A stretch of 64,000 nucleotides of DNA from Caulobacter soli (GCF_011045195.1 NZ_CP049199.1:4757501-4821500); one strand, 5' to 3'. Counted from the stretch's first letter, positions 17,709 to 27,855 are shown. The notes: generated by a model from the sequence alone, not told the origin. Translations and numbers: made by a program.

Positions 17709-18830
17709 ATGACGGATATTCTGAGGTCGGAACGCGCGGCCGAAGCCCTGAACGCCGAACATGGCGCGGGCGACCCCTTCGCCGCGGCGATCCGCGCCAC
17801 GCGCATGGCGATGATCGTCACGGACGCCCGCCAGGCCGACAACCCGATCATCTTCGCCAATGACGCCTTCCTGGCCCTGACCGGCTATCAGCGCGACGAG
17901 GTCATCGGTCGCAACTGCCGCTTCCTGCAGGGACCCGACACCGACCGCGACCAGGTCGACCGCCTCCGCCAGGCCATCGCCGAGGGCGAGGACATCGCGG
18001 TCGACATCCTGAACTACCGCAAGGACGGCACGACGTTCTGGAACGCCCTCTACCTGTCGCCCGTGCGCGGCAAGGCCGGCGAGATCGTCTATTTCTTCGC
18101 CTCGCAACTGAACGTCAGCGACAAGAAGCGCGCCGAGTTCGAGCTGGGCGACGTCCGCGATCGCCTGGAGGCGGCCGTGGCCGAGCGCACCCGCGAACTG
18201 ACCCAGGCGCTGGAGCAGAAGACCGCCCTGCTCCACGAGGTCGACCACCGGGTCAAGAACAACCTCCAGCTCATCTCGTCCCTACTGCTGCTGCAGAACC
18301 GCCGCGTCACCGACCCGGCGGTCAAGAACAGCCTGCGCGGCATGCTGGAGCGGGTCAGCGCCATCGCCACCGTCCACCGCCGCCTGTTCCAGAACGAGGA
18401 CGTCGAGCGCTTCGACGTCTCGGCCTTCGTGCGCGACCTGGTCAGTGACATGATGGGCTCGGCCCGGCGCGACGACATCAAGGTGCGTCTGGACCTGGAG
18501 CGCGTCGACATCGCCGCCTCCAAGGCCGCGCCCCTGGCCCTGGTGATCAGCGAGCTGTTCTCCAACGCCCTGCGCCACGGCTTTCCGCCCGAGAGCCTGA
18601 ACGGTCGCGTCGGCGAGATCTTCGTCGGCCTCACCCGCCAGGACGCGGAATTCCGGATCGAAATCGCCGACGACGGCGTTGGTGTGGAGAATTCCGCATC
18701 GTCGGGCGGATTCGGTCTGACCATCGTTCAGCTGCTCTGCCAGCAGCTGAAAGCGCGATCCCAGACCACGCCCGCCGATCCTGGAACCCGCGTCGTGGTG
18801 CACCTGCCGGTCAATGGCGTTCATCACTGA
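17709..18830 (+). CDS. lovK: LOV-domain blue-light sensor histidine kinase LovK
   Basis: 373 residues. A LOV domain (about 25-140) contains GRNCRFLQG with the flavin-adduct Cys70; a coiled helix (145-170) leads to a HisKA_2 domain with His180 in [13 protein letters not shown], then a HATPase with [11 protein letters not shown] and ADDGVG. This is the same architecture as Caulobacter LovK, which with LovR tunes the general stress response and cell attachment in blue light. ATG 17709 is chosen because the upstream frame runs through the terminator and promoter. lovR follows immediately, and an EcfG promoter precedes the gene. Confidence 0.92.
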   Translation: MTDILRSERAAEALNAEHGAGDPFAAAIRATRMAMIVTDARQADNPIIFANDAFLALTGYQRDEVIGRNCRFLQGPDTDRDQVDRLRQAIAEGEDIAVDILNYRKDGTTFWNALYLSPVRGKAGEIVYFFASQLNVSDKKRAEFELGDVRDRLEAAVAERTRELTQALEQKTALLHEVDHRVKNNLQLISSLLLLQNRRVTDPAVKNSLRGMLERVSAIATVHRRLFQNEDVERFDVSAFVRDLVSDMMGSARRDDIKVRLDLERVDIAASKAAPLALVISELFSNALRHGFPPESLNGRVGEIFVGLTRQDAEFRIEIADDGVGVENSASSGGFGLTIVQLLCQQLKARSQTTPADPGTRVVVHLPVNGVHH

Positions 18831-18848
18831 GTTAGGTTGGATTTGGTG

Positions 18849-19313
18849 ATGAACGAGCGTCCGCTCGACGTGCTGATCGTGGAAGACGAGGTCCTGCTGG
18901 CCACCGAGCTGGAGTTCCTGGTCGAAGAGGTCGGCTGCCATCCCGTCGGCATGGCGATGAGTTCGGACGAGGCCATGGCCATGGCCAGCGACCTGCGCCC
19001 CGACCTGGCTCTCGTCGACGTCCACCTGCGCGACGGCCCGACGGGCGTGGACGTGGCCCGTTCGATCCATGACGATTGCGGCGGCGTGGCCCTGTTCATG
19101 ACCGCCAACGTCAAGCGCCTGCCCGACGACTTCGCCGGCGCCTGCGGGGTGATCGGCAAGCCCTATTCCGAGCACGGGGTGAAGACCGCCCTGTCCTATC
19201 TGACCATCTGCCTGCGCGAAGGCCGTGCGCCGGGTCCGCCGCCGGTGGGCCTGGAGCTATCGCCGGCCTATGCCGAGCGCTGGGGCCTGACCGTCCTGCC
19301 GCGCGCCAGCTAG
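18849..19313 (+). CDS. lovR: Single-domain response regulator LovR
   Basis: 154 residues, a receiver domain without output domain. The acidic pocket is VEDE, Asp57 in LALVDVHL is the phospho-acceptor, Thr is in FMTAN, and Lys in GVIGKPYSE. The C-terminal 35 residues are a Pro-rich tail. ATG 18849 is preferred to TTG 18837. In Caulobacter LovR takes phosphate from LovK and acts as a sink that lowers stress signalling. It lies 18 bases after lovK. Confidence 0.9.
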   Translation: MNERPLDVLIVEDEVLLATELEFLVEEVGCHPVGMAMSSDEAMAMASDLRPDLALVDVHLRDGPTGVDVARSIHDDCGGVALFMTANVKRLPDDFAGACGVIGKPYSEHGVKTALSYLTICLREGRAPGPPPVGLELSPAYAERWGLTVLPRAS

Positions 19314-19589
19314 GTGGGCGTTCCCCTTATCGCCTCGGTCGTCGGCACCGCCGCCGCCCTACTGTCGATCACCAGCTTCGCGCCGCAGATCGTCAAGATC
19401 TGGAAGGAGAAGGACGCCGAATCGGTGTCGCTGCGGACCTATCTGGTCACCGTCGCCGGCTTCTGCTGCTGGGTCGCCTATGGCGTGCTGATCAAGGCCT
19501 GGCCGGTGATCGCCTCCAACACCGCCTGCCTGCTGATGTCGGGCGCGGTGCTGGCGTTGAAGTGGCGGTTCAGCCGCCACCCGCGATGA
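19314..19589 (+). CDS. SemiSWEET-type (MtN3/saliva) small transporter
   Basis: 91 residues, three membrane helices (about 4-24, 39-60, 64-83). The family motif [21 protein letters not shown] is clear. SemiSWEETs are three-helix sugar transporters that dimerise; the substrate here is unknown. The GTG start directly abuts the lovR stop codon (19311-19313), so translation is probably coupled to lovR, a link not usually remarked on. Confidence 0.85.
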   Translation: MGVPLIASVVGTAAALLSITSFAPQIVKIWKEKDAESVSLRTYLVTVAGFCCWVAYGVLIKAWPVIASNTACLLMSGAVLALKWRFSRHPR

Positions 19590-19602
19590 TTTCAAGCGAC
19601 GC

Positions 19603-20577
19603 GTGACAGGGGGGACGGGGTCCGCTATCGAAGCGCGCCTTTCGCCTTACAGGACCGCCGCCTTGACCGACGTCGCCGAGGAAGCGGGCTGGGCCACCGC
19701 CAAGACCCTGGCCGAAGCCCTGCCCTATATCCAGATCTACGACCGCGAGACGGTGGTGATCAAATACGGCGGTCACGCCATGGGCCAGGAAGAGGTCGCC
19801 AAGGTGTTCGCGGCCGACGCCGTGCTGCTGAAGCTGCTGGGCGTCCACCCCGTGGTGGTGCACGGCGGCGGCCCGCAGATCAGCCGCATGCTCGACAAGG
19901 CCGGCGTCAAGTCGACCTTCGTCGATGGGCTGCGCGTCACCGACGAGGCCACCATGGAAGTGGCCGAGATGGTGCTGTCGGGCGCCATCAACAAGGAAAT
20001 CGCCAACTGGATCACGCTGGCCGGCGCCGAGGCTGACGTGCGCGGCGTGGGCCTGTCGGGCAAGGACGCTCGGATGATCACCGCCGAGAAGGTGACCCGC
20101 ATCCGCAAGGATCCGGACAGCAATATCGAGCAGGTCGTCGACCTGGGCTTCGTGGGCGAGCCGACCAAGGTCGACCCGCACATCATCCAGGCCCTGCTGA
20201 CCTCGGAAACCGACTACATCCCGGTGATCGCCCCTATCGGCGTCTCCACCGAGGGCCAGACCTTCAACATCAACGCCGACACCGTGGCCGGCGCCCTGGC
20301 GGGCGCCTTGAAGGCCAAGCGGATGCTGATGCTGACGGACATCGCCGGGGTGCTGGACGGCGACGGCCAGCTGATCCGCCAGATGACGATCGAAGAGGCC
20401 CGCGGCCTGATCGCCAGCGGCGTGGCCAGCGGCGGCATGATCCCCAAGCTGGAGAACGCCATCCACGCGGTGGAGAACGGCGTCGAGGCCGTGGTCATCC
20501 TGGACGGACGCCGTCCCCACGCCATGCTGGTCGAACTGTTCAGCGAGCACGGCGCGGGTACGCTGATCTCGAAATGA
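19603..20577 (+). CDS. argB: Acetylglutamate kinase
   Basis: 324 residues from GTG 19603; a TTG at 19663 ([10 protein letters not shown]) would give 304, nearer the family norm. Motifs: [10 protein letters not shown] (ATP phosphate loop), [24 protein letters not shown], and [18 protein letters not shown] with the late [10 protein letters not shown]. It phosphorylates N-acetylglutamate in arginine synthesis. The next gene starts inside its stop (ATGA overlap at 20574). Confidence 0.95.
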   Translation: MTGGTGSAIEARLSPYRTAALTDVAEEAGWATAKTLAEALPYIQIYDRETVVIKYGGHAMGQEEVAKVFAADAVLLKLLGVHPVVVHGGGPQISRMLDKAGVKSTFVDGLRVTDEATMEVAEMVLSGAINKEIANWITLAGAEADVRGVGLSGKDARMITAEKVTRIRKDPDSNIEQVVDLGFVGEPTKVDPHIIQALLTSETDYIPVIAPIGVSTEGQTFNINADTVAGALAGALKAKRMLMLTDIAGVLDGDGQLIRQMTIEEARGLIASGVASGGMIPKLENAIHAVENGVEAVVILDGRRPHAMLVELFSEHGAGTLISK

Positions 20578-21233
20578 CGGCCGACCTCACCCACGTCGAG
20601 ACCTGGCTCTTCGACCTGGACAACACCCTCTATCCGGCCGAGTCCGAGTACATGGCCCTGATCGAGGGCCGGATGACCGACTTCGTGACGCGCTTCACGG
20701 GCCTGCCCCGCGACGAGGCCAAGGCCTTGCAGAAGCGCTACTACACCGAGCACGGCACCACCCTGGCCGGGCTGATGATGCACCACGGCATGGAGCCCAA
20801 GGCGTTCCTGGACGAGGTGCACGACGTCTCGATGGACCGCCTGACGCCCGACGGGGCCCTGCGCGAGGCCATCCTGCGCCTGCCCGGCCGCCGCCTGGTG
20901 TTCACCAACGGCTCGATCGGTCACGCCGAGCGGGTGCTGGGGCGCCTCGGCCTGGACGACCTGTTCGAGGACACCTTCGCGATCGAGACCGCCGACTATC
21001 TGCCCAAGCCGGCCATGGCCACGTTCGAGAAGATGACGGCCCGCCATAACGTGACGTCCAAGGTCGCGGCCTTCTTCGAGGACAGCGAGAAGAACCTCGC
21101 CCCCGCCGCCCTGCTGGGCATGACCACGATCCTGGTCGGCGCCCACGCGGCCGCCTCGACCGCCGATTTCGTCCATCACCGCACGCACGACCTCGCCGGG
21201 TTCCTGACCTCGGCGCGCCTGAAGGAAGCCTGA
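20574..21233 (+). CDS. HAD-family pyrimidine 5'-nucleotidase-like phosphatase
   Basis: 219 residues. Motif I is [11 protein letters not shown] with the catalytic Asp pair, motif II VFTNGS, motif III the Lys in YLPKPAM, motif [11 protein letters not shown]. The form DLDNTLYP plus the ED-SxxNL ending is that of the Sdt1/pyrimidine 5'-nucleotidase group. It overlaps argB by 4 bases and is followed 1 base later by dapD, so it sits in an amino-acid biosynthesis operon without an obvious pathway link. Confidence 0.85.
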   Translation: MTADLTHVETWLFDLDNTLYPAESEYMALIEGRMTDFVTRFTGLPRDEAKALQKRYYTEHGTTLAGLMMHHGMEPKAFLDEVHDVSMDRLTPDGALREAILRLPGRRLVFTNGSIGHAERVLGRLGLDDLFEDTFAIETADYLPKPAMATFEKMTARHNVTSKVAAFFEDSEKNLAPAALLGMTTILVGAHAAASTADFVHHRTHDLAGFLTSARLKEA

Positions 21234-21234
21234 C

Positions 21235-22083
21235 ATGACCGCCGCCCTCACCCTCGCCGACCTGCAGACCGAAGTCGAAGCCGCCTGGGAGGCCCGCGAC
21301 GGCGTCTCCACCGCCACCACCGGTCCGGTGCGCACGGCGGTCGAGGAAACCCTGCTGCTGATCGACGCCGGCAAGGCCCGGGTGTCGGAAAAGATCGACG
21401 GCGAGTGGACCACCCACCAATGGCTGAAGAAGGCCGTGCTGCTGTCGTTCCGCCTCAACCCCAACGCCATCATGCGCGCCGGCACGATGGGCGGCGCGGT
21501 CGGCCCGTGGTGGGACAAGGTGCCCAACAAGTTCGACGGCTGGGAAGCGCCGCAGTTCGAGGCCGCCGGCTTCCGCGCGGTGCCCGGCTCGATCGTCCGT
21601 CGCGGCGCCTATGTCGGCAAGAACGTCATCCTGATGCCGTCGTTCGTGAACATCGGCGCTTACGTGGACGACAGCACCATGGTCGACACCTGGGTGACGG
21701 TCGGCTCGTGCGCCCAGATCGGCAAGCGCGTCCACCTCTCCGGCGGCGTCGGCATCGGCGGCGTGCTGGAGCCCCTGCAGGCCAACCCGACCATCATCGA
21801 GGACGACTGCTTCATCGGCGCCCGCTCGGAAGTCGTCGAGGGCGTGGTGGTCGGCGAGGGCTCGGTCCTGTCGATGGGCGTGTTCATCTCCGCCTCGACC
21901 AAGATCGTCGACCGCGCCACCGGCCAGATCCACATCGGCAAGGTGCCGCCCTACAGCGTCGTCGTGCCCGGCAGCCTGCCCGACAAGAACGGCGGCCCCA
22001 GCCTGTCGTGCGCCGTGATCGTCAAGACGGTCGACGCCAAGACCCGCTCGAAGACCTCGATCAACGACCTGCTGCGGGACTAA
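21235..22083 (+). CDS. dapD: 2,3,4,5-tetrahydropyridine-2,6-dicarboxylate N-succinyltransferase
   Basis: 282 residues; the left-handed beta-helix with hexapeptide repeats is visible in [53 protein letters not shown] and the later [22 protein letters not shown]. It makes N-succinyl-2-amino-6-oxopimelate for lysine and diaminopimelate. dapE, which acts two steps later, is 1.8 kb away on the same strand, separated by a two-gene minus-strand insertion. Confidence 0.96.
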   Translation: MTAALTLADLQTEVEAAWEARDGVSTATTGPVRTAVEETLLLIDAGKARVSEKIDGEWTTHQWLKKAVLLSFRLNPNAIMRAGTMGGAVGPWWDKVPNKFDGWEAPQFEAAGFRAVPGSIVRRGAYVGKNVILMPSFVNIGAYVDDSTMVDTWVTVGSCAQIGKRVHLSGGVGIGGVLEPLQANPTIIEDDCFIGARSEVVEGVVVGEGSVLSMGVFISASTKIVDRATGQIHIGKVPPYSVVVPGSLPDKNGGPSLSCAVIVKTVDAKTRSKTSINDLLRD

Positions 22084-22090
22084 GCCGGAC

Positions 22091-22121
22091 GACGGGCGGG
22101 GCCAGCGCGGTCCCGCCCGTC
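22091..22121. terminator. Bidirectional hairpin between dapD and the holin gene
   Basis: GACGGGCGGG and CCCGCCCGTC form a perfect 10-bp stem. There is no T-run on either side, so it may act as a stability hairpin rather than a full terminator. Confidence 0.5.
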
Positions 22122-22135
22122 AGCCTGATCACACC

Positions 22136-22729
22136 CTATCGCGGCCCGATGGTCGACGAGGGGCCGGCGTTCGCCGCATGCTCGGACGCCAGGATGGCCG
22201 TCTTCTCCTTGGAGCCGACGCTCGAGCCGAAATAGAATCCGATGATCGAAATCCAGGCCGTGCCCAATACGCCGAGCAATGTCTGAGCCAGAGGATTCGA
22301 GGTCGGAGTCGTCAAGGCGTGGGCTATCACGCCGAAAAAGCCGAGCGTGACGAGTATGGCCAGCAATGGATTGGTCCACCAATCCTTCGCCTGCAACTGA
22401 CGCACGCGGGCGCCTTCACGATCCTTGGCGGCCGTCTGTTCCAGCGAGACCAGAGTGTCCAGCCGCTTGCCGAAATCCTCCACCGCCTCCGGGGCCGGCG
22501 CGGCCTGGGCCAGGGCGTTGAGCAGCTCGGTCTCGGCCGACTGGACCTTGGCGGTCTGACCCGTCGCCCCGTCCAGGGCCTTGTCGACCTCGTCGGCCGT
22601 GGCCTCGGCGTCGCCCGCGACCGATCGGCCCAAGGCCTCCAGGGCGGTGGCGCTCATCGCGCCGCCCAGCAGGGCCGACAGGACCGGCGCATCGGCGGCG
22701 ATCTTGGTCTTGATGTTTTCCAGGCTCAT
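22136..22729 (-). CDS. Holin-like membrane protein (GTA holin 3TM type)
   Basis: 197 residues. The first 115 are soluble and helical (DEVDKALDGATGQTAKVQSAET, then FGKRLDTLVSLEQ). Two clear membrane helices follow: NPLLAILVTLGFFGVIAHAL and LAQTLLGVLGTAWISIIGFYFG, ending in SSVGSKEKTAIL, the typical tail of the gene-transfer-agent/phage 3TM holins. ATG 22729 gives the MSLENIKTK start with the endolysin stop 9 bases upstream. It would permeabilise the inner membrane so that the endolysin upstream reaches the wall. Confidence 0.8.
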   Translation of the reverse strand: MSLENIKTKIAADAPVLSALLGGAMSATALEALGRSVAGDAEATADEVDKALDGATGQTAKVQSAETELLNALAQAAPAPEAVEDFGKRLDTLVSLEQTAAKDREGARVRQLQAKDWWTNPLLAILVTLGFFGVIAHALTTPTSNPLAQTLLGVLGTAWISIIGFYFGSSVGSKEKTAILASEHAANAGPSSTIGPR

Positions 22730-22737
22730 GGCGGACC

Positions 22738-23253
22738 TCAGGCGGCGTATTTCAGCAGGTCGTTGGCGCGATTCAGCCAACCTTTCAGGAACACCGCCTG
22801 GGTCGGGTCCTCGGCGACTCGGGCGTGGATCCGCTTGACCCGCTGGCTCAGGATCGACCGCCCCACGATCTTGGGATCGGCCTTGGCCAGGGCCGTGGTG
22901 GTCTGGTTGCCGATCGCGCCGTCGGCGCTGACGCCCAGCGCCGTCTGAAGCCAGATCGTCGCGCGCCTGGGTCCGTAGAGCACCGCGCAGTCGATGACGA
23001 TCATCTTCAGATTGCCGTCGGTGATCACGCCGAAGCCAGGCTGGGTGATGTAGCGGTCCTTGTAGATGGCGATCGCTTCGGACCGGCTCATGTCGCGAAC
23101 CTCGTCCGACGTGGCCTTGCGGCCCAGGTTGCGCCAGGCGCCCAAGGTCGCCGCCGTGACGCCGAAGTTCGTGGCCCCGCCCTTGTCGTTGGCGTGGTTC
23201 ACATAGCCGCCCTCGTACAAGAGCACGCGGTCGAGAATTTCGTCATCCGTCAT
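22738..23253 (-). CDS. Endolysin, glycoside hydrolase family 108
   Basis: 171 residues. The GH108 (lysozyme-like) signature is LLYEGGYVNHANDKGGATNFGVT, in which Glu of EGGY is catalytic; the C-terminal half (GVSADGAIGNQTTTAL, FLKGWLNRANDLL) is the peptidoglycan-binding PG_binding_3 region. No signal peptide, so it needs the holin gene 8 bases downstream to cross the membrane. This order and these two families match the lysis pair of the Rhodobacter capsulatus gene transfer agent. Confidence 0.87.
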   Translation of the reverse strand: MTDDEILDRVLLYEGGYVNHANDKGGATNFGVTAATLGAWRNLGRKATSDEVRDMSRSEAIAIYKDRYITQPGFGVITDGNLKMIVIDCAVLYGPRRATIWLQTALGVSADGAIGNQTTTALAKADPKIVGRSILSQRVKRIHARVAEDPTQAVFLKGWLNRANDLLKYAA

Positions 23254-23345
23254 GGCGTCCCCCGATGCCGTGAGAAGCCGATAGGATAACAGCGTTATTC
23301 AATAACTCAATAGTTGCGCTTCATGTTTAGTCTCGCCCATTGCGT

Positions 23346-23837
23346 TCATCGCGACTCGCTGTCGGGCCGATAAGGCGTCCCGTCGCGACGCCGATAAAAG
23401 TCCTCGCCCGCCCGCGCGACCATGTCGATGTCGCTGTAGGTGCAGGTGTCCCGGTCCGGCCGGCGCGAGCCCATCTCCAGCAGCACGGCCTCGCGGTCGG
23501 AACGGTTCTCCAGGTGGTGGCCGTTTTCGACCCCGGCCTTGAAGCCCGCGCAGTCGCCGGGCCGCAGGATCGTCTCGCCGCCACCTTCTCCTTGGGCGTC
23601 CTCGACCAGCACCACCTCGCCCTCGACCACCCAGACGAACTCGTCTTCCGCGCTATGCCAATGGCGCTGGCTGCTCCACTGGCCCGGCGGCAGGCGCATC
23701 AGGTTGACGCCGAACTGATCCAGCCCGGCCGCGTCGCCCAGGGCCCATCGCCGACGCTCCCGGCACGGCGCGTCGTGCGGCGGTGGGTAGTCGGTCCCGA
23801 CCCGCGTGGGGGCGATGGGAATGTCGATCTTCGGCAT
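23346..23837 (-). CDS. Cupin-domain protein
   Basis: 163 residues. A single beta-barrel cupin: motif 1 [20 protein letters not shown] has the metal-binding His/His/Glu, and motif 2 [20 protein letters not shown] the second His. The C-terminal [21 protein letters not shown] is the tail seen in the XRE-like or transferase-associated single cupins of proteobacteria. Function unknown; it binds a metal by analogy. It is divergent from dapE with a 52-base shared leader. Confidence 0.85.
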   Translation of the reverse strand: MPKIDIPIAPTRVGTDYPPPHDAPCRERRRWALGDAAGLDQFGVNLMRLPPGQWSSQRHWHSAEDEFVWVVEGEVVLVEDAQGEGGGETILRPGDCAGFKAGVENGHHLENRSDREAVLLEMGSRRPDRDTCTYSDIDMVARAGEDFYRRRDGTPYRPDSESR

Positions 23838-23889
23838 GGCGGCGTTCTCGGGTTTGCGTCAGGCGCCAGGGGAGCCTAAAGCCAGGACA

Positions 23890-25053
23890 ATGAGTGACAA
23901 CAGCCCCTCCCTCGTCCTGGATCCCGTCGCGCTCGCGCAGGCCTTGATCCGCCGCCCGTCCGTGACCCCGGCCGACGAAGGCGCGATGGACGTGTTGCAG
24001 CGCCAGCTGGAAGCCCTGGGCTTCAACTGCCGCCGCATGAAGTTCGGCGAGATCGAGAACCTCTACGCCAAGCGCGGCGCAGCCCGCCCCAACCTCTGCT
24101 TCGCGGGCCACACCGACGTGGTGCCGGTCGGCGACGACGCGGCCTGGACCGCCGGCCCCTTCGAGGCCGAGATCAAGGACGGGGTGCTGTACGGCCGCGG
24201 CGCGGTCGACATGAAGAGCGCCATCGCCGCGTTCGTCGCCGCCGTCTCGCGCCTGCCGCAAGACCTGCCCGGCTCGCTCAGCTTCCTGATCACCGGCGAC
24301 GAGGAGGGCGTGGCCGAGGACGGCACCGTTCGCGTCGTCCAGGCCCTGGCCGCCGAGGGCGAGGTCATCGACCACTGCATCGTCGGCGAGCCCACCAGCG
24401 CCAACCTGCTGGGCGACATGGTCAAGATCGGCCGGCGGGGCAGCATCAACGCCTGGATCGCCGTGGACGGCAAGCAGGGCCACGTGGCCTATCCGCACCG
24501 CGCCGCCAACCCGATCCCGGTGATGGTCGACATCCTGAGCCGCCTGCAATCGCGCGTGCTCGACGACGGCTACGAAGGCTTCCAGCCCTCGAACCTGGAA
24601 GTCACCACGGTCGACGTCGGCAACACCGCCACCAACGTCATCCCCGCCAGCGCCAAGGCCCGGGTCAATATCCGCTTCAATCCGGCCCACCAGGGCAAGG
24701 ACCTGCAGGCCTGGATCGAGCAGGAGTGCCGCGAGGCCGCCGAGGGCTTTTCGGGCCGGGTCGAGGCGCTGTGCAAGATCAGCGGCGAGGCCTTCCTGAC
24801 CCAGCCGGGGGCCTTCACCGACGTGATCGTGGCCGCCGTCGGCGACGCCACCGGCCGCGTGCCCGAGCTGTCCACCACCGGCGGCACCAGCGACGCGCGG
24901 TTCATCCGCAGCCTGTGCCCAGTGGTCGAGTTCGGCCTGGTCGGCTCGACCATGCACCAGGTCGACGAGCGGGTCCCGGTTGATGAAGTCGAGGCCCTGG
25001 CTGACATCTACCAGGCCCTGATCGGCCGCTATTTCGCGGCCTTCGCGGCCTAG
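23890..25053 (+). CDS. dapE: Succinyl-diaminopimelate desuccinylase
   Basis: 387 residues. M20 metallopeptidase motifs: [10 protein letters not shown] (His and Asp ligands), [15 protein letters not shown] with the catalytic Glu, VGEPTS, and the C-terminal SGGTSD-like TGGTSDARF. It releases succinate to give LL-diaminopimelate. ATG 23890 is preferred to an earlier in-frame start because it gives [20 protein letters not shown]. Possibly cotranscribed with glsA 16 bases on. Confidence 0.95.
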   Translation: MSDNSPSLVLDPVALAQALIRRPSVTPADEGAMDVLQRQLEALGFNCRRMKFGEIENLYAKRGAARPNLCFAGHTDVVPVGDDAAWTAGPFEAEIKDGVLYGRGAVDMKSAIAAFVAAVSRLPQDLPGSLSFLITGDEEGVAEDGTVRVVQALAAEGEVIDHCIVGEPTSANLLGDMVKIGRRGSINAWIAVDGKQGHVAYPHRAANPIPVMVDILSRLQSRVLDDGYEGFQPSNLEVTTVDVGNTATNVIPASAKARVNIRFNPAHQGKDLQAWIEQECREAAEGFSGRVEALCKISGEAFLTQPGAFTDVIVAAVGDATGRVPELSTTGGTSDARFIRSLCPVVEFGLVGSTMHQVDERVPVDEVEALADIYQALIGRYFAAFAA

Positions 25054-25069
25054 ACGACCCGGAGCGGCG

Positions 25070-25990
25070 ATGGACGAGCTTTCGATCGCCGACATCCTGG
25101 CCGAGGTGGCCGTGCTGGTGAAGCCGTACTTCGGCCGAGGGCGGACCGCCGACTACATCCCCGAACTGGCCAATGTGACGCCGACCAAGTTCGGCATGGC
25201 CGTGCGCACGATCGGCGGACAGGAAGCGGTGATCGGCGACGCCGACGAGGGTTTCTCGGTCCAGAGCATCACCAAGGTGTTCTCCCTGGGCCTGGCGCTG
25301 AACCGCTTCGGCGACGAGGTCTGGACGCGGGTGGGCAAGGAGCCGTCGGGCACGCCGTTCAACCATCTCTCCCAGCTGGAATCCGAAGAGGGCGTGCCGA
25401 GGAACCCCTTCATCAACGCCGGGGCCATCGCGGTCTGCGACCAGCTGATGGACGTGTTCAAGGATCCGCCAGCCCTGGTGCGCGGCTTCGCGGGCTTCCT
25501 GGCCGGCGAGAAGGTCGAGATCGACGAGGCGGTGGCGGCGTCCGAGCTGGCCAACGCCTGGCAGAACCGCGCCATCGCCAACCTGATGCGCGGCAAGGGC
25601 ACGATCACGCACGATCCGGAGGCCGTGGTCGCCGCCTATTGCCGCCAGTGCGCCCTGACCATGAGCTGCCGGCAGCTGGCCCGCGCCATGCTGCCCCTGG
25701 CGGCCGGCGGCTTCTCGCCGATCGTCGAGGAGACGATCTTTCCCGAGCGCCTGACCCGGCGCCTGAACGCCCTGCTGCTGACCTGCGGCATCTATGACAG
25801 CGTCGGCAGCTTCGCCTATCGCGTCGGCCTGCCGGCCAAGAGCGGCGTCGGCGGCGGCGTCGTCGCCATCGTGCCGGGCAAGGCGGCGATCGCGGTGTGG
25901 TCGCCGGAGCTGGACCGCTTCGGCACCTCGGTGGTGGGGACGGTGGCGCTGGAACGGTTCAGCCAGCTGACCAACTGCTCGGTGCTGTAA
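25070..25990 (+). CDS. glsA: Glutaminase
   Basis: 306 residues, the normal length of the serine-dependent beta-lactamase-fold glutaminases. Motif SxxK is VQSITKVFSL; NPFINAGAI and the Tyr-containing CGIYDSVGSFAYRVGLPAKSGVGGG are conserved. It hydrolyses glutamine to glutamate and ammonia. Follows dapE directly, so perhaps the same transcript. Confidence 0.94.
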   Translation: MDELSIADILAEVAVLVKPYFGRGRTADYIPELANVTPTKFGMAVRTIGGQEAVIGDADEGFSVQSITKVFSLGLALNRFGDEVWTRVGKEPSGTPFNHLSQLESEEGVPRNPFINAGAIAVCDQLMDVFKDPPALVRGFAGFLAGEKVEIDEAVAASELANAWQNRAIANLMRGKGTITHDPEAVVAAYCRQCALTMSCRQLARAMLPLAAGGFSPIVEETIFPERLTRRLNALLLTCGIYDSVGSFAYRVGLPAKSGVGGGVVAIVPGKAAIAVWSPELDRFGTSVVGTVALERFSQLTNCSVL

Positions 25991-26006
25991 GGGCGTCTAC
26001 CTAGTC

Positions 26007-26020
26007 TTGAGCCAGATCAA
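26007..26020. promoter_or_regulatory. FNR/FixK-type box upstream of the 35-aa peptide gene
   Basis: TTGAGCCAGATCAA, a perfect TTGA-N6-TCAA dyad with one deviation from the TTGAT-N4-ATCAA consensus. It is centred about 62 bases before the ATG at 26076, a normal place for activation of a downstream promoter. Confidence 0.55.
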
Positions 26021-26075
26021 GGTCGCTCCCAAGGCGGCCGGGGAAGCTTCACCGTTCCAGTAACGGAGAGCTTCC

Positions 26076-26183
26076 ATGGGCCCCTTCCTCATCCTCGTGC
26101 TCGTCGCCTTCGGCGCCTTCATGGCGGCGCTGGCGTTCGGCCAGATCCAGACGGCGCGCGCCGAGCGCGCCAGGCGCCGCTAG
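26076..26183 (+). CDS. 35-aa single-pass membrane peptide
   Basis: Too short for ordinary gene finding. The peptide is [20 protein letters not shown] then [15 protein letters not shown]: one hydrophobic helix of about 20 residues and an arginine-rich cytosolic tail. ATG 26076 has the ribosome site GGAGA about 7 bases upstream, and an FNR/FixK-type box lies in front. Its stop codon overlaps that of truA (26180-26183) on the other strand. The shape recalls small subunits of terminal oxidases (CydX, CcoQ), but no oxidase genes are nearby. Confidence 0.55.
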   Translation: MGPFLILVLVAFGAFMAALAFGQIQTARAERARRR

Positions 26184-26929
26184 GCTTCGCCCTCGTAGCC
26201 GACGCCGGTCAGGTACAGCCCATCGGCCGGGGCGACCGGCCCGCAGGCCGTGCGGTCCCTGGCCTCCAGCGCCGCGCGCACGTCGTCGGCGGTCCAACGC
26301 CCGACCCCGACCTCGGCCAGGGTGCCGGCCATCGACCGCACCTGGCGATGCAGGAAGGAGCGGGCCTCGAACACCAGATGGACCTCGTCGCCGACCCGCA
26401 GCACCCGAGCCACGTCCAGGGTCTTGAGCGGCGACTTGGCCTGGCAGGCCATGTCGCGGAAGGTGGTGAAGTCGTGCAGCCCGACCAGATGCTGGGCGGC
26501 CACGTGCATCGCCTCGGCGTCGACCGGCTTCTTGACGTGCCAGACCTTGCCCGCCTCCAGGGCCGGCGGGGCGCGGCGGTTGAGGATGCGGTAGAGGTAG
26601 CGGCGCTCGTTGGCCGAGAACCGGGCGTGCCAGTCGTCGGACACGACCGTCGCGTCCAGCACGCTGACCGCCTCGCGCACCAGGTGGGCGTTCAGCGCGT
26701 TCATCACCGTCTCGGTCGGCCAGTCGCGCTCCAGGTCCACATGCACCACCTGGGCCGTGGCATGGACGCCGGTGTCGGTGCGCCCGGCGGCCGCGATGCG
26801 GATCGCCTGGCCGCTGAAGGCCTTCACCGCCGCTTCGATCGCGCCCTGCACCGACGGCTGCGAGGCCTGGGCCTGGAAGCCGTTATAGGGCCGGCCGTCA
26901 TATTCGATCGTCAGGCGGTAGCGGGGCAT
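26180..26929 (-). CDS. truA: tRNA pseudouridine synthase A
   Basis: 249 residues. The catalytic Asp is in [16 protein letters not shown]; other motifs are [17 protein letters not shown] and [14 protein letters not shown]. It isomerises U38-40 in the tRNA anticodon stem. ATG 26929 shares one base with the fmt stop (TGATG), giving coupled translation; the longer frame upstream is inside fmt. Confidence 0.95.
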   Translation of the reverse strand: MPRYRLTIEYDGRPYNGFQAQASQPSVQGAIEAAVKAFSGQAIRIAAAGRTDTGVHATAQVVHVDLERDWPTETVMNALNAHLVREAVSVLDATVVSDDWHARFSANERRYLYRILNRRAPPALEAGKVWHVKKPVDAEAMHVAAQHLVGLHDFTTFRDMACQAKSPLKTLDVARVLRVGDEVHLVFEARSFLHRQVRSMAGTLAEVGVGRWTADDVRAALEARDRTACGPVAPADGLYLTGVGYEGEA

Positions 26930-27855
26930 CAGGCCAGGACCGCGCCCGTCGCCAGCGGGAAGCCGCGCACGAAGACTTCCGCCTCCTGGACGCCCTTGCC
27001 CTCGCGCTGAGCCTTGAGCAGGCGCACGGCGCCCTCTCCGCAAGCGATCAGCAGGGCGTCGTCGAGCACGGCGCCGGGCGCGCCCTCGGCGTCCTCGACG
27101 CGCGACAGCAGGGCCTTCACGCGCACCGGCCCCTTGTCGCTCGGCGCCTCGAACCAAGCGCCCGGGAATGGCGACAGGCCTCGGATGTGGCGGTCGACCT
27201 CGGCGGCCGGACGGGTCCAATCGATGCGGGCCTCGGCCGACTTGATCTTCTTGGCGTAGGTGACGCCGTCTTCACTCTGCGGGACCTCGCGCGCCCCGCC
27301 GCGTTCGATGGCGGCCAAGGCGACGGGCAGCATGCGCGAGCCGACGGCGGCCAGCTTGTCGTGCAGGGTCCCGGCGGTCTCCAGGGCGTCGATCCGCACC
27401 TGCTCGCCCATCAGCACCGGGCCTTCGTCCAGGCCCACGCTCATCCGCATCACCTGGACGCCAGTCACCGCGTCGCCGGCCATGATCGCCCGCTGGATCG
27501 GCGCGGCGCCGCGCCAACGCGGCAGCAGGCTGGCGTGCAGGTTGAAACAGCCCAGGCGCGGGGCGTCGAGCACTTCGGCCACCAGGATCTGGCCAAACGC
27601 CACGACCACGGCGGCGTCGAGGTCGAGCGCGCGGAAGGCCTCGATCTCCTCGGCCGTCTTCATGGAGACCGGCGTGCGCACCGGCAGGCCCAGGCTCTCG
27701 GCGAAGGCGTGGACCGGCGAGGGCTTCAGGTCCTGGCCGCGACCGCGCGGGGCGGGCGGCTGGGAATAGACGCAGGCGATCTCGTGGCCGGCGGCGACGA
27801 GCTCGGCCAGGCAGGCGACGGAGAATTCGGGCGTTCCGAGAAAGGCGAGGCGCAT
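26929..27855 (-). CDS. fmt: Methionyl-tRNA formyltransferase
   Basis: 308 residues, the usual size. Contains [16 protein letters not shown], the catalytic region [23 protein letters not shown], the later DEGPVLMG and the C-terminal domain after residue 205. It formylates initiator Met-tRNA. The partner deformylase gene def lies 600 bases upstream on the same strand but is separated by an opposite-strand lipoprotein gene. Confidence 0.96.
   Translation of the reverse strand: MRLAFLGTPEFSVACLAELVAAGHEIACVYSQPPAPRGRGQDLKPSPVHAFAESLGLPVRTPVSMKTAEEIEAFRALDLDAAVVVAFGQILVAEVLDAPRLGCFNLHASLLPRWRGAAPIQRAIMAGDAVTGVQVMRMSVGLDEGPVLMGEQVRIDALETAGTLHDKLAAVGSRMLPVALAAIERGGAREVPQSEDGVTYAKKIKSAEARIDWTRPAAEVDRHIRGLSPFPGAWFEAPSDKGPVRVKALLSRVEDAEGAPGAVLDDALLIACGEGAVRLLKAQREGKGVQEAEVFVRGFPLATGAVLA

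Noticed and set aside
22136..23253. A prophage remnant around the endolysin and holin genes
   Set aside because: No integrase, capsid, tail or tRNA attachment site in the flanks; dap genes on both sides with normal composition.
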